From NCBI GenBank assembly GCA_031841125.1, contig CM063109.1:64982914-65046913 (forward strand): 64,000 nucleotides of DNA, given 5' to 3'. This stretch comes from Acanthococcus lagerstroemiae (lineage: Eukaryota; Arthropoda; Insecta; Hemiptera; Eriococcidae). Under the pieces are notes generated by a model, which was not told the DNA's origin, ran no database searches, and saw nothing but the letters and a program-made list of their open reading frames with translations. Below are positions 1 through 10,171 of the stretch, in pieces (position 1 is the first letter of the stretch; each line of letters starts with the position of its first letter). The position numbers and the translations under genes were made by a program.

Positions 1-576
1 TATTGATATTTGTATGCCTTTTTAGCACATTTTTAACTGAACACGTTGATTCTTTTTTATTTATTTGAAGAAAAATTTCCCGGTGCAATGATATATATTA
101 CTTCAGAGCCGGTCACTTCTAAATTTGAAATCATGCTGAACGAAGGAGGTATCCACACATCGAATGTGAGAAAATACGTGATCAAGTGCATGGAGTCAAG
201 GGCATGGTTGCACCTGAACAACGATCATACGTGTTGTTACTGGCTCTCTCGACCATAATCGCCACACCTTTTCTTAAAGTAAATTTTCGAGAACAGAAAA
301 AAGGAGGAGAGATATCTTGGCTTTCAAACCTTTTTTTTTTTTTTCATTACAGGCGGAGCTCGGAGGCTATAGAGTCGACGGAAATCAAGAGACAAAAAAG
401 AAAAATATATAAGGTGACAGACAGACAGTGAGATAAACTAACAAATCGACTAACACACCAAAAAGGAAGGAGGTTACGAACGAACAGACAGACCTACAAA
501 TGTAATGCCTAGCAGCTATAAACAGACATTTTTAAGGTTGGAATAGGAGAAAATGCGGTGTTCGTACACAAAAGGT
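1..576. other. Intronic sequence of RalGAP alpha with GACAGA low-complexity patch
   Basis: No coding signal on either strand. About 413-500 contains degenerate GACAGACAGA/AACGAACAGA low complexity. By position it lies inside a RalGAP alpha intron. Confidence 0.5.
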
Positions 577-911
577 CAGGGATGGGCAAGATCAATTAAT
601 TTTTAAATCAAAAGATAATAATGATCAAATAGATCAAAAATATAATTATCTAAGATCACCAAAAGATTATTAGCATTGCGATCCGAATGTTCGTCATCTT
701 TTTCTCATTCTAAAATTATCTAAGGTCATAATCAATAAGATTACAAAAGTAGAATACAATCGTGATTCAAAGGCCAAAAAGATTTCACGATCTAAAATCT
801 TTCGTTCTCAAAATGATCTTTTGGTCAGAATCTGTGATCTTCTTCAGTGATTTTAGTGTTCTGCGGATCATAATTTTGGATTACTAAATTAATGATCCCG
901 TCCATCTCTAG
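577..911. mobile_element. hAT-like MITE with GATC-rich interior
   Basis: The left end CAGGGATGGGCAAGATCA and the right end TGATCCCGTCCATCTCTA are imperfect inverted repeats of hAT type. The interior carries many copies of AAGATCA/GATC-type words, about a dozen, as expected of subterminal transposase-binding repeats. No ORF is present. An 8-bp target duplication is not obvious, so the ends may be off by a base. Confidence 0.65.
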
Positions 912-1069
912 TGCAAATATTTCCAAGAAATACTGTCAGAAGATGTATAAACTCAAGACTTTCCACCCTTATTTACATTATATGGAACGCACAGACAGAA
1001 AGCAGGTCCATAATGTCGGGGGGAGTTACCTTCGTCTGCTCCCCCTTGGAAAAGTAGTTACGCTCCTGG

Positions 1070-1288
1070 GCAGATAAATAAGGTGGATAGCGCGCTAGTC
1101 TTGGAATCCGGAGGTCCCGGGTTCGAGCCCACGTCCCAACTCGCTATATTTCGACCTACCTAGGCCGGTTTTTCGGCAAGCAGAAAAGAAGGCTAAGATA
1201 GCCCTAACAGCCTCCTCGACATCTCTGAGGTGGTAATGCTCGAAAGGGCGGACTCCAGGGCTCGGGTTGAGAGTAAAAATAGAAAAGA
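1070..1288 (+). repeat. tRNA-derived SINE, copy 1
   Basis: The head has tRNA-type promoter boxes: an A-box-like GGTGGATAGCGCG and the B box GGTTCGAGCC at 1120-1129. The body (CTAGGCCGGTTTTTCGG, CCTAACAGCCTCC, GCTCGAAAGGGCGG) is shared almost throughout with the copy at 18.8 kb, which defines a family of about 210 bp. The tail is A-rich (AAAATAGAAAAG). It lies inside a RalGAP alpha intron, antisense to the gene. Confidence 0.85.
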
Positions 1289-2061
1289 GATACACAAGGA
1301 AATTGACGAACAAACAAACGGACTGACAGATCAACGCAGAAAGCCATATCACATTGATGGGGAGATACATGAATACACAGATACACAGGTACAGACAAAT
1401 CAGATACAGAGAAGTGGGGAGATCATGGCTCTCAGCGAACCTTCAAAATTCTGACCCATAGGAATTACACTGAATTAGTAATGATAATGGTAGTGAACCC
1501 TTGGATTTGTCATCCCTCGAAATTGTTCACCACCTAAATAATGAACTCTAGGGATGACTGGAACCCTAGAAACTGCGAACCCTGACAGTAATGATAACTG
1601 AAGACTCACACTCAAGATGGTCCTAAATCAAAATCAGAAATACGATTTTTCCAAGAAATAATGAACAAAAGTTTCTGTTCATTTGCACGCTAGACATAAT
1701 TGTTCTCTTTAGATATTCTACTCTTCAATTTTCGTTAAACACGAAACTGATTCATTTGATGGCGACTGAACTTCAGAATTCTTAAACAGAGAAAACGATT
1801 TTTTGAACATCAGCTCCTCAACTACGTATCTTCCAAATAAACTCTAGAGAAACTGTAAGTCCTCAAAATTAAGCAGTTTAGTAATGACAATACTTAATTC
1901 TCTGAACAAGGAATGCCAGTGATAACAGTTTTGAACTTTCGAAATATTCTACCTTGTGAATTGTGCTGTAAATGCAAAGTCAGAAGTAAATCAAAATCTC
2001 GCACGCTGTATCCGATCTGGACAAAAATATGGTCAAATTATCAAGCATCGACTGTACGTAC
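1289..2061. other. RalGAP alpha intron 15, no features seen
   Basis: Apart from GACAGA-like low complexity to about 1410, nothing repeated or coding is recognised. A 14-nt piece between AG and GT near 1951-1964 could be a micro-exon but has no homology support. Confidence 0.4.
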
Positions 2062-2245
2062 TAATAGTAGTATTTTCATTGTTTTTCTTAATTTCAGTTT
2101 CAGTGCTGATAGTAATCTTTCGACCGGTGCTGAAGCCCTTTTTACGTTTGGCTTTTTGCTCAGTTAGCCTATCCAGAGGTAAATCGGATAAATCTAGGTT
2201 ATAAACTTGCTTGGCAAGCACTCTTGTCAACGTTTCCATCGTTTT
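2062..2245 (-). CDS. RalGAPA: RalGAP alpha exon 15 (last exon in the window)
   Basis: Acceptor TTTTGTTTCAG; encodes [20 protein letters not shown] then [16 protein letters not shown] and a polar tail. I end it at the GTACGT donor (2061, phase 1); an in-frame stop follows at about 2033 if no donor is used. The tail beyond KRKKG is poorly conserved, so the 3' boundary is less certain. No later exon is recognisable at 1-2061. Confidence 0.88.
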
Positions 2246-5200
2246 CTGAAACAAAATACGTATATTTATTAAAATGAGAGGTACTATTTTTCTTGATTTA
2301 AAATGATGATAAGGTTATCAGTCTTACGACCGATTTGATGCAGCTCTCCATTTCTCTATATCTTGTGCAAGTTCTTTCATTTCGTAATAACACTTACGTT
2401 TGACATCTTTGATTATCTGCTGAACATACTGGAATCTTTGCCGACCTACCCAATTCTTTCCTTCCACTTTTCCTTCTAGCAGCAGTGATATTATTCCTGG
2501 GTGCCTCAAGTTATGCCCTATTAGTTTATCTCTCCTTTTCTTCAGACAATTCCAAATATCCTTTTTACTTCCTATTCTGTTAAGTACTTCCTCATTTCTT
2601 ACCTTATCTGCCCACTTGACGTTGAGTATCCGCCTATAGCACCACATCTCAAAAGCTTCGACAGACTTCTCTGGTTTTTCTATGACCCAAGTTTCACATC
2701 TATCCAAGGCTACACTCCAAACGTAAGTTTTCAAGAACAATTTTTTGATTTCCAGATTTATTTTTGATTTGAAAAGATTATTTTTTCGATAAAATGCTAA
2801 TTTGGCTTGCGCTATTCTACTACTAATATCCCTTTTACTCCTTCCATCTTTTGTTATTTTACTTCCCACATAGCAAAATTGGCTTACTTCTCAATCTTTT
2901 TCTGTCCAATATTTATATTTAAGCTATCCATTACCTGAGTTTTATTTTTATTTAGTCTCATACGATATTCTATACTCAAAATCTCCTCATTCTGTTTAAA
3001 ATGTGTTCCAAATCAATACTTTTTTCAGCTAATAAGATAATATCATCTGCAAACCTGAGCATCTTTACTCACTCTCCATGTATAGTGACGCCTATTTCAA
3101 ATTTTTCTTTTATTTTTTTTATGGCCCACTCTATGTTTTTCCTTTCTTCCAAACCTCTCAACGCTTTTTCGAATTCACCCCTTAAAATTGAGTCTCCCCT
3201 CTCTTCTTCCACATCTTCCTCCTTCTCCATTCTTATCTCTTCATCCCCACTATTACGCTATAGTCCTTTTTTTTAATCCATTCATTCTTCGCCTTTTTAC
3301 ACTCTCTCTTTAATTCATTCCTCAACTTTTGATAAGCCAATCTACCTTCCCTGTCATTTGCATTCTTATATTTTCTTCGTTCATCCATCTTTCTGAGGAT
3401 TTCCTTCTTCATCCATGGTTTCTTTTCTTCCCTCTTAGTTTTACCTAGATTTTCTTCTGCTGACTTCAATATCCTCTCCTTTATTTAACCCCACTCTTCT
3501 TCCACACTGTTACTTTCCTGCGTTTCTTCATACTCTAATTTTAATACAACAGCCTCTCGATATTTCTCTCTGGTATTAAGATTTTCCAACTTTTTCAAAT
3601 TCCATCTTCTTACCTCTCCTTTTCTACCAAGTTTCTTCAATTGAAGCCCACATTTCATTACTACCAAGTTACGATCAGTGTCAATATCGGCTCCCGGGTA
3701 AGTTTTATTAGTCTAATATTTAATTCCTAAAACGTTGTTTTGTAATCTTACTCACAAAACTGTATCGAACGCTCTCCTCTTGAAATACTAATATTAAACA
3801 CAAAAAGAAGAAAATCTTCAAGTAACAACCTAATACTTACAGCCCATTCTCTGATCAACTCCTCCCACTGGGTTAACGAGCTAAGAACATCACAAAATCG
3901 ATCCCATAACTCGGCCGAAATGACAACATTCAAATTTGCTTTTATCCAGGTCACTATCAGAGTCTGTAATGAAAAAGACAGCTTGTATTTCAATTTACTT
4001 CATTCAAACTGATTAGCTGAAAATGTCGGGTCTCTCGGCCAACGTTTCGTGTTACTTTCAGAAACATTCAGGTACTTCCCCATTCAATGTACAGCACGTA
4101 TAAATATCTCACCAGCAATCACTGGGCTGGAAAGAATTCATATTTTACACGTGCTTTTCAAATACCGTTCATTAATACCAGCCGACCTCAATCGGTAATA
4201 TTACCTGGAAAATAGCTTGCGCTAATCTTCCGCCTAATTTCTCATCTTTCTTCTTTGGTGGATTTGGTCCCAAGATTGTCGACGTTATCTTTAACAACGT
4301 CAGTAACAACTGTTCCCTGCGGAGGAATAAAAACTATCTCAAAATATATTACAAACAAGGGTGACAACATCGATGTAGAGCAAACTAACCAGGTTTTCAT
4401 TTCCATATGTGTGTGCATCACCATGTATCTGTACATATTCAGAACCCTCTTACAGATATCAACTTGTTCCTCGAGCGAAACCACAGGCTCACCGCTAGTT
4501 TCCAGGAGGAATACGTTTGCGGCGTGTGTAATGAATAATTGTAACGTGTTCTGAAACATAACACGTATTTCTGTTATGTTTCGTCAACTATCACGTCAAG
4601 TAATTGTTTTGAGTTTGATACTGACTTGGAGGCCTGCTCGAATGAAAAAATTTTCACGGGTGATAGCACCCACGTAGGAATCATTACGTAATCTCAGCGG
4701 TTTACAACTGTTGACATCTTCTCCGTTCATCTGTTGCTGTAAAATTACAAAAACGAGTTACAGAAATCCACCTAGACTTCGAGTCAGTTACGAAATTTAT
4801 GGTGAAATAATAAACCAACCTCTGGCCCTGGGTAGTCTTGGCGTTCAACAGGCTCGAGCATGAACGGTGGTAATTCGGCAACCTGATATACGGAACACAC
4901 GAGTAAATCAACTTTGAGTAAGGCAAATATACAAGCCCTTTGGTTCACAAAATTATTACAGAGCTACTCTTGAAGAGAATTGAAAAATAAGCCTGAATCA
5001 GTTTTAATGAACCTGAAGGAGTTTTGATAGAGTATTAAGGAGTATTTTCAAAGTGTCTCAAATTTGAATGGATCTCAGTCACTCTCAGCGAGCCTGAATA
5101 GATTGGAATGAGTTTGGACAGTCACACCAAAGTTCTGTGAAGTCTTAAAAAACGATGAACGAGTCTTAATGATTCTAATTGGTCAAAAATATTGACCACT

Positions 5201-8200
5201 TCTACGAACTAAGTAACTAGACTGATTTATTGAATTGTCTACATTGAGCAACAAATGAGGAATTCAGTCAATTTAGTCATCAGTGTTGTCAACTTAATCC
5301 TACAATCCTGAAAGAGAATACTCGGGGAATATTACTTCCAGTATGAAAAGCTTTGAAGAATCTCAACGAACTTCAATGAGTCTTTTAACATAGTCTCGAT
5401 ATCTCAAGAATAATTAATGAATCTTGACCCCAATTTCATTAGTATTATCGTCAATTCAAATATCTTGGAGTAGTATCTTCCCTCCTTGTCAATGGAACCC
5501 TCGGGCACTTGTTGCGGAGACTCAAATATAAATAAATAAAAATATTCGAAAAGTCTCACATGCATTTGTATCCAATCTTTGTACACAGCTATAGTTCTGC
5601 GGATTGCCGGCGAACAAGAAAAAGGAAGCAAAAATGCCTGTCTGAATATTTCGAGAACGAAGTTGACATTTTCTCGGCTACCGAAGAGTACTTCTCGAAC
5701 CACTCGGAATGATATGCAAAATATATCTTCCCTGAAAACGAAAATATCAGGTAACACATTGTATTCCAAGCTGATAATAATTTTAGAAGAGCTCTGATAA
5801 CGGATCGAGATCAACTGAACAGTAAATGACTGCGGGAATAAATGAAATCTGTACATTTTACATTAAGAATGACTTCAAATGAGAATAAATCAACACCTTA
5901 GAACTGGACGCGTACTTTTAGATTTAGGATTGAAAAATATAATCCGTCCTAATCACACCAATAGACGATTTCAAATTTTTCAAAAATTTGTTATATTTGT
6001 ATCTCGTTCAACTTCTGATTCCCACATGAAAATTCTAATCAATGTAATTACATTCATAGACGTCACTAAAAGAAATGAGAAGGAAATGAATCTTCAATTT
6101 TCAAATAAGCATCGTTTTACTAAAAATCTAATACTTCTACTTCTGATCCTGGAAACGGGACTAGCTCCCCGCTGGAATTATCTTGCCACCATTCAGATAC
6201 AAATCTGGCGACATCCAAGATGACATTAGTAAATTTAGAATTTTGAACAGCATATTTACAAACTTCGCGCACCATAACTAATATTCCAGAGTAGGACGCC
6301 CAAGCGAAAGGATTCAACTTTCGAAAGTGTCTAAAAATATATTCTAAATGCACGATGTTAAAAACCAGTTCATCTAATAGACCTATGCATGATAGTGTAC
6401 TGTCGAAACTGAAGTCAGACGGGGCCCACATGAGCTAAAATTTCAACAAAATGAAATACATACGGATTTTGAGACGTAGCTGACTCATCACTATCAACTG
6501 GTATCCTGACATTAGTGTTCGGAGAATGTTCACCACTACTCGGATGTGACGTCGATCTGCAAATGATAACTCGTTCGTTAATAAAACAGAAACATATTTT
6601 ACCTCAATAGAAACAGTTTACTAGCAACAAACTCGTACTTACAATGACGGTTTTGGGAAACCTGACAGGGATGATGGCGCCGAAGTCTTATGCTTAATAT
6701 CGTGGGCAAAATTCGCAACCCATTTAATGACTGATACTCTACAATTCAAATACTGATCAGTTCTCACAGAGTGACGTAGTTCTGGTAAATCTTCAAAACA
6801 ACGAAAAGTTAAATTAGTTATATCAATTATTTCCAACCATGATGAAGGCAACAACTAACTATGGAAGGGGCAAAAATAGGGACATATAGCGAGGCCCGAG
6901 TCTGGATGCTGGAGTTGCTCAGAACTGCCACATTTTCTGATACCAGCGACGAAGTCAATTCTGAGTTTTGTTTTAAAGCCAGAGTTTAGCACAGAGCAAG
7001 AAGAAAGCTGGATCTACGGTTGGCCTATCAGCTCCGGGTGGATAGAGAAGACTGGCACGGATTGATGGACTGGTATCAATGCTCAAGGCTAGTAATGGAA
7101 AGATAGGAGCCGCACATAGGAGTCCGGAGCTAATTCGATTTTTCCTCTGTTGCCGACACTGGAGATCCAAAACTCGGACCTTCTCTTAACAATTCGAGAA
7201 AAAAGAAGATACAAACCTAACACTGGTTTGTATACATTTGTACTTTCCGAATGATTACGAAATATGACAGGTAGGTAAAATTTTTTGAATTTCTCGAACA
7301 GAAATGTGAAACATCGATGCCTCTTTTCATTACACAGATCTTTCCACCTGATTCGGGAAACCTGTTGAGTGATGCACGATAATTAGAAATCTAGTACAAA
7401 CGACCATGCCTAATAAACTGACATTCCTGAGCCATTATTGCACATTTACCTGCGTAACCATAAATTCTAACAATGAATCGAGAAAAAACCTCATCGGATC
7501 TTCTTGTGGTTTCTCTCCGCTTGGAGGAGGATACACAGGATGTATGTCACCCGGAACAATCGGACCTATAAACCAATTCTTCATATAATTCACGAATCAC
7601 AGCCTTGTGAAGAAACTACAGTATGTCTGAAAGAATGGACTCTTCCACCTGAGTAAGCGGACAGCTTATTTTGATAATATGTAGATGTTTTTTACTCTTG
7701 CTTCTCAAAAGACTGAGTAGTATACGTTAGAACAAATTACTTATCAGGATGGAATGAAAAGAAAATTATTTTCAATTTTGATGATGACGTTTTGGTATAA
7801 AAATAACACGTAAAATTATACGGACAAATATAAATACATAGTATTGCCCAAGAAGTCAAGAATTTCGAAGAGTAAATTACGCTTCGAGATTCATCATGAT
7901 TTCTCATCTCCGCCATTTCAAAAAAAAAAACAAGCGCACATTCATCTACACGTTAAGGAAATGGCCTGCTTTCCCGATTAAAGAAAAAGCATGCACCTTG
8001 AGACATTATGTACCTTATAGAGAAGATTATTCAACTGAGTATCAATATTCATCACTTAGTCATCAATTTTCAAGCAAAATCCATAAACTTACAGATAACA
8101 TTAAAATTGATCCTCGACGGCATACTCACTATCATTATAGAACGTCCCTACAGCAAGACCTCTAGAAAATACGTCCAGACCCTCATGGCCCTCAATTGGA

Positions 8201-10171
8201 CTCAAAAATCCGGGTACAATGGTAGCAAATATTGCGTGGACGCCATCGGGAGCATTTTCTCCAAGGATTTGGTACCATATCACAAAAAATCTAGTCAACA
8301 AATAATTCCCGGCCATTAGAATACAAAATATTATTGCCGACAACTCCAAAAAACATTCGTGGTATGATGAGACAATTACATACTTTATAGCTTCTCGTCT
8401 CAATTTCCAAGAATTCCCTGGATGGAGAAGCTTGCTCAAAACACGAGTTATACTGTGGCATTGCCATCTATTTGCGATTAGCTCCGGACACAATATTAAG
8501 ATCTTTTCCAGTACATACAGAACGTTGTCCAACTCTTCTTTGTGTGTCTTGTGAACTAGACAAAAAAATGAGGAATTTATGAGAATTTGTGAAATACACG
8601 GCATTCAAATCTATCGACAAAAACATCATTACAAAAATACGGTATAAATTACAACATAACACTTTTCAATTACTAGCAGAAGCATGAGCGGCAGCAATAA
8701 ATTACCATTAGCTTCTCTATTGAATATAACACATGCAGCAAAAAATTAAGGTAGAGTTAAACACATAATGATAGTAACATAAGTTTACGCACACTCGATG
8801 AATTGAACGATGAAAAAATAGAGGAAAATTAGGAAATAACATCTTTTTCCTTTCGTTACAAACGAAGTTATAAAAAGAACATCATAAATCACGTTTAATT
8901 TAGTTAGGTAGTCTATGGGGTTTTGTATTCTTGAAACGTAAACACATGGTAATGAAGATTTACATGATCCTAGCAAAGCACTTTAATTCTTATGTGTTTG
9001 GAATGTTCAAGTAAACTCGAGTCTACCCGATGCGCTAACCAGCATACCGAACAGAAGAAAGACGTCGAATTTTATCGATTAATGTTTTTCTTCATAAACG
9101 TCGACAGATGGAAGCGAAATGCTTTCAAAAACCATTTAAAAGCTCTATATAAGTAAAGCACTCAGATCACGATCTCTGTTCTGCCAAATGCAGAAAGCTT
9201 TCACATTATTCGCACTACGGATAAACAAGACAACAGGTCTCGCGCTGGAGAAATATGTACAAAATGTTCTACTTCTTAGCAGAACGAAGACCAGACAGAA
9301 AGAAAAAAACATTTCTACAACCATTCTTACACAGTCCATATGTTTCGAAAAATGGATTCTATCTCAAATTAGACAGTCAGCTTTAAACACATATTCTATA
9401 GTCAACAGGTACTGCAATTTAGGATTATAAAGACAGTCAAAATACCGAGTTTTAATGAAGCTACATGAGTAAATATCAAATTCAAGCCCGTTATCAGTAC
9501 ATAATATTGAAGGACGTCCATAGTCAGGACTTTAGACAACAAAAACACGAACACGCTCTCACGGGCCATAAACTGCGCAAAGGTTCACAAGAAAACTTAG
9601 AAAGTCATATCAAAGCCAAAGTCAAAAAGCACCAGGAATTGAGAATTGCAGGGGTACAAGAATTAATTTCAATGAACGAAAAAATGAATGACAGCAAAAC
9701 CATGCAGTTTGTGAACATTAAAAATAACTTACCAATATGAAAAGGCAATTCTGTAAAAAGAAACATTAATAACTATTGTGTCATTAAAACTAATCGACAA
9801 AGATGTACTACACGCAGTGACTCGGAATAAAGATGACTAACCTTTTTGCTTCAAATTTGTTTCCGCGATAACGAAATTATCGTAGAAAATGTGGTAAATG
9901 TTGCTGTAATTCAATTCAAAAAAATTCTTGGCTTCGTTTATATCAATATGTTCTGCAAAAATTATAACCAAATACGTGAGACAAATGAGATTAAATGCAC
10001 GTCGACAATTCTCCGGTCTACTTGGCACGGAAACACTGCTTCACGACATTCACATTTCTACATACCCAGAACGTTTTTCAAGTGTTTATATTTTGTCACC
10101 GAATCTTTTTTGAGATCACTTATTTTCTGAGCTGATTTCTTGATATCTCCGTGAACTTTCTTGCTGAACAT
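2062..10171 (-). CDS. RalGAPA: RalGAP alpha subunit gene, 5' portion (15 coding exons; continues off the left edge)
   Basis: The alpha subunit pairs with RalGAP beta and stimulates GTP hydrolysis by Ral GTPases; its Asn-thumb Rap/Ran-GAP domain is C-terminal and not in this window. What is visible is the N-terminal helical scaffold: 15 exons totalling 1978 nt, about 659 codons against roughly 2000 residues in animal orthologues. Conserved blocks in order include [84 protein letters not shown] and [19 protein letters not shown], which match vertebrate RalGAP alpha closely from memory. All introns are GT-AG and every phase agrees. The last exon ends at a GTACGT donor at 2061, so transcription runs on past position 1. 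Identification is firm; exact ends of exons 4 and 15 are less so. Confidence 0.96.
2310..3712 (-). mobile_element. Family-A non-LTR retrotransposon (RTE-like), broken copy in RalGAP alpha intron 14
   Basis: Read 5' to 3' on the minus strand: the last part of an APE endonuclease (YPGAD, with the catalytic SDH position reading TDR), the endonuclease-RT linker ([18 protein letters not shown] region, 3233-3469), then an abrupt jump to the RT catalytic box [11 protein letters not shown] (3036-3060), and the thumb and C-terminus (2324-2869: [39 protein letters not shown]). The RT fingers and most of the palm are deleted and several stops interrupt the frame. It is in the same orientation as the host gene. 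Confidence 0.9.
3841..3963 (-). CDS. RalGAPA: RalGAP alpha exon 14
   Basis: Forty-one codons: [20 protein letters not shown], then [17 protein letters not shown]. Acceptor TTCATTACAG and donor GTAAGT (3840), phase 0. The WIKANLNV core is almost identical to vertebrate RalGAP alpha. Confidence 0.97.
4205..4316 (-). CDS. RalGAPA: RalGAP alpha exon 13
   Basis: Acceptor TTCCTCCGCAG. Encodes [16 protein letters not shown], a Lys/Pro-rich loop, and [10 protein letters not shown]. Matches the orthologous WEQMLLVLLRVTE...GRLAGPLFQ segment. Donor GTAATA (4204), phase 0. Confidence 0.95.
4390..4550 (-). CDS. RalGAPA: RalGAP alpha exon 12
   Basis: Acceptor TATGTTTCAG. Encodes [17 protein letters not shown] and then [19 protein letters not shown], ending in the split Trp of KKTW-type sequence at donor GTTAGT (4389), phase 2. 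Very close to orthologues. Confidence 0.96.
4626..4736 (-). CDS. RalGAPA: RalGAP alpha exon 11
   Basis: Thirty-seven codons beginning [13 protein letters not shown] and ending [20 protein letters not shown]. The RNDSY-x-GA and IRAG blocks correspond to conserved orthologue sequence. Acceptor TTTTACAG, donor GTCAGT (4625), phase 0 at both ends. Confidence 0.93.
4820..4882 (-). CDS. RalGAPA: RalGAP alpha exon 10 (63-nt micro-exon)
   Basis: Exactly 21 codons, [20 protein letters not shown] plus E, between acceptor TATATCAG and donor GTTGGT (4819), phase 0 at both ends. The PPFMLEP core corresponds to the PLFMQEP motif in orthologues. Its size and phases would allow in-frame skipping. Confidence 0.9.
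4883..5559. other. RalGAP alpha intron 9, no features seen
   Basis: AT-rich unique sequence. An open stretch at 5404-5540 (minus) reads on from exon 9 but has no orthologue match and is treated as intron. Confidence 0.5.
5560..5731 (-). CDS. RalGAPA: RalGAP alpha exon 9
   Basis: Acceptor TTCGTTTTCAG. Encodes [20 protein letters not shown] then [16 protein letters not shown] and [10 protein letters not shown]; the middle part is nearly invariant in orthologues. Ends phase 0 at GTGAGA (5559). Direct fusion to exon 8 keeps the conserved acidic-IxxxxxVVR context. Confidence 0.96.
6121..6408 (-). other. Possible alternative (stop-containing) exon in RalGAP alpha intron 8
   Basis: A 95-codon open segment with phase-compatible acceptor CTGACTTCAG after exon 8. 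It reads [20 protein letters not shown] and onward with a Trp/Val-rich hydrophobic character, then hits TAG; a GTAAAA donor overlaps the stop, so joining to exon 9 would still create TAG. No counterpart is known to me in orthologues, and exon 8 joins exon 9 directly in the conserved frame. It is either a poison or alternative terminal exon, or chance. Confidence 0.3.
6464..6556 (-). CDS. RalGAPA: RalGAP alpha exon 8 (Ser/Thr-rich linker)
   Basis: Encodes a low-complexity polar linker ([15 protein letters not shown] and following [10 protein letters not shown]). Orthologues also have a variable Ser-rich linker here, so support comes from splice sites and phase: acceptor TTTGCAG, donor GTATGT (6463), phase 2, joining in frame to exon 9. 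Confidence 0.85.
6643..6790 (-). CDS. RalGAPA: RalGAP alpha exon 7
   Basis: Acceptor TTTTGAAG; encodes [20 protein letters not shown] and [12 protein letters not shown], then a Ser/Pro-rich stretch. It matches the orthologous DIPQMR...RVIVIRWLVSF segment. Ends in phase 2 at GTAAGT (6642). Confidence 0.94.
7217..7361 (-). CDS. RalGAPA: RalGAP alpha exon 6
   Basis: Encodes VSRIRWKD and then [18 protein letters not shown], a strongly conserved block in orthologues. Two AG sites lie close together; the upstream one (7363-7362) is used because only it keeps phase 0 and restores the conserved V-x-x-x-x-W-K start. Donor GTTTGT at 7216, phase 1. Confidence 0.93.
7450..7565 (-). CDS. RalGAPA: RalGAP alpha exon 5
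   Basis: Encodes [18 protein letters not shown] and then [13 protein letters not shown], corresponding to the orthologous PLVPP-SGDK...FLEALLKYMVIQ region. Acceptor TTTATAG, donor GTAAAT at 7449, ending in phase 0. Confidence 0.94.
8130..8290 (-). CDS. RalGAPA: RalGAP alpha exon 4
   Basis: Follows a GACTAG acceptor and encodes [20 protein letters not shown] and the IVPGFLSP motif. The donor GTGAGT at 8129 gives phase 1 and joins cleanly to exon 5; a weaker downstream GTAAGT would put a stop in frame, so it was not used. Confidence 0.9.
8384..8555 (-). CDS. RalGAPA: RalGAP alpha exon 3
   Basis: Starts after a pyrimidine-rich TTTGTCTAG acceptor and encodes [19 protein letters not shown] through [13 protein letters not shown]. 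It ends in phase 2 at GTATGT (8383). The continuous reading frame running on to 8101 includes intron 3, which is open by chance. Confidence 0.96.
8556..9841. other. RalGAP alpha intron 2, no features seen
   Basis: Unique AT-rich intron. Several short plus-strand ORFs (9188-9740) have no recognisable domain and no splice context. Confidence 0.5.
9842..9952 (-). CDS. RalGAPA: RalGAP alpha exon 2
   Basis: Begins after a TTTTTGCAG acceptor, encodes [18 protein letters not shown] and on to ETNLKQK, and ends in phase 1 at a GTTAGT donor (9841). It aligns with the orthologous segment that precedes the conserved EELD block. Confidence 0.95.
10066..10171 (-). CDS. RalGAPA: RalGAP alpha exon 1 (start codon)
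   Basis: Encodes the 35 N-terminal residues beginning [16 protein letters not shown] and ends in phase 1 at a GTATGT donor (10065). The start is chosen because animal orthologues begin with the same MFSKK block; the frame stays open upstream to 10342, where another ATG exists (MCLKKGG), so a longer N-terminus cannot be excluded from sequence alone. Confidence 0.93.

Noticed and set aside
6120..6431. Constitutive RalGAP alpha exon
   Set aside because: Joining it to the next exon gives TAG, and exon 8 joins exon 9 directly in the conserved frame. Kept only as an alternative-exon candidate.
8101..8604. A single 167-codon ORF taken as one exon
   Set aside because: It contains RalGAP alpha exons 3 and 4 plus the intron between them, which is open by chance; splice sites and orthologue alignment separate them.
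9188..9740. Plus-strand gene nested in RalGAP alpha intron 2
   Set aside because: Separate short ORFs of random composition with no shared splice signals or domains.
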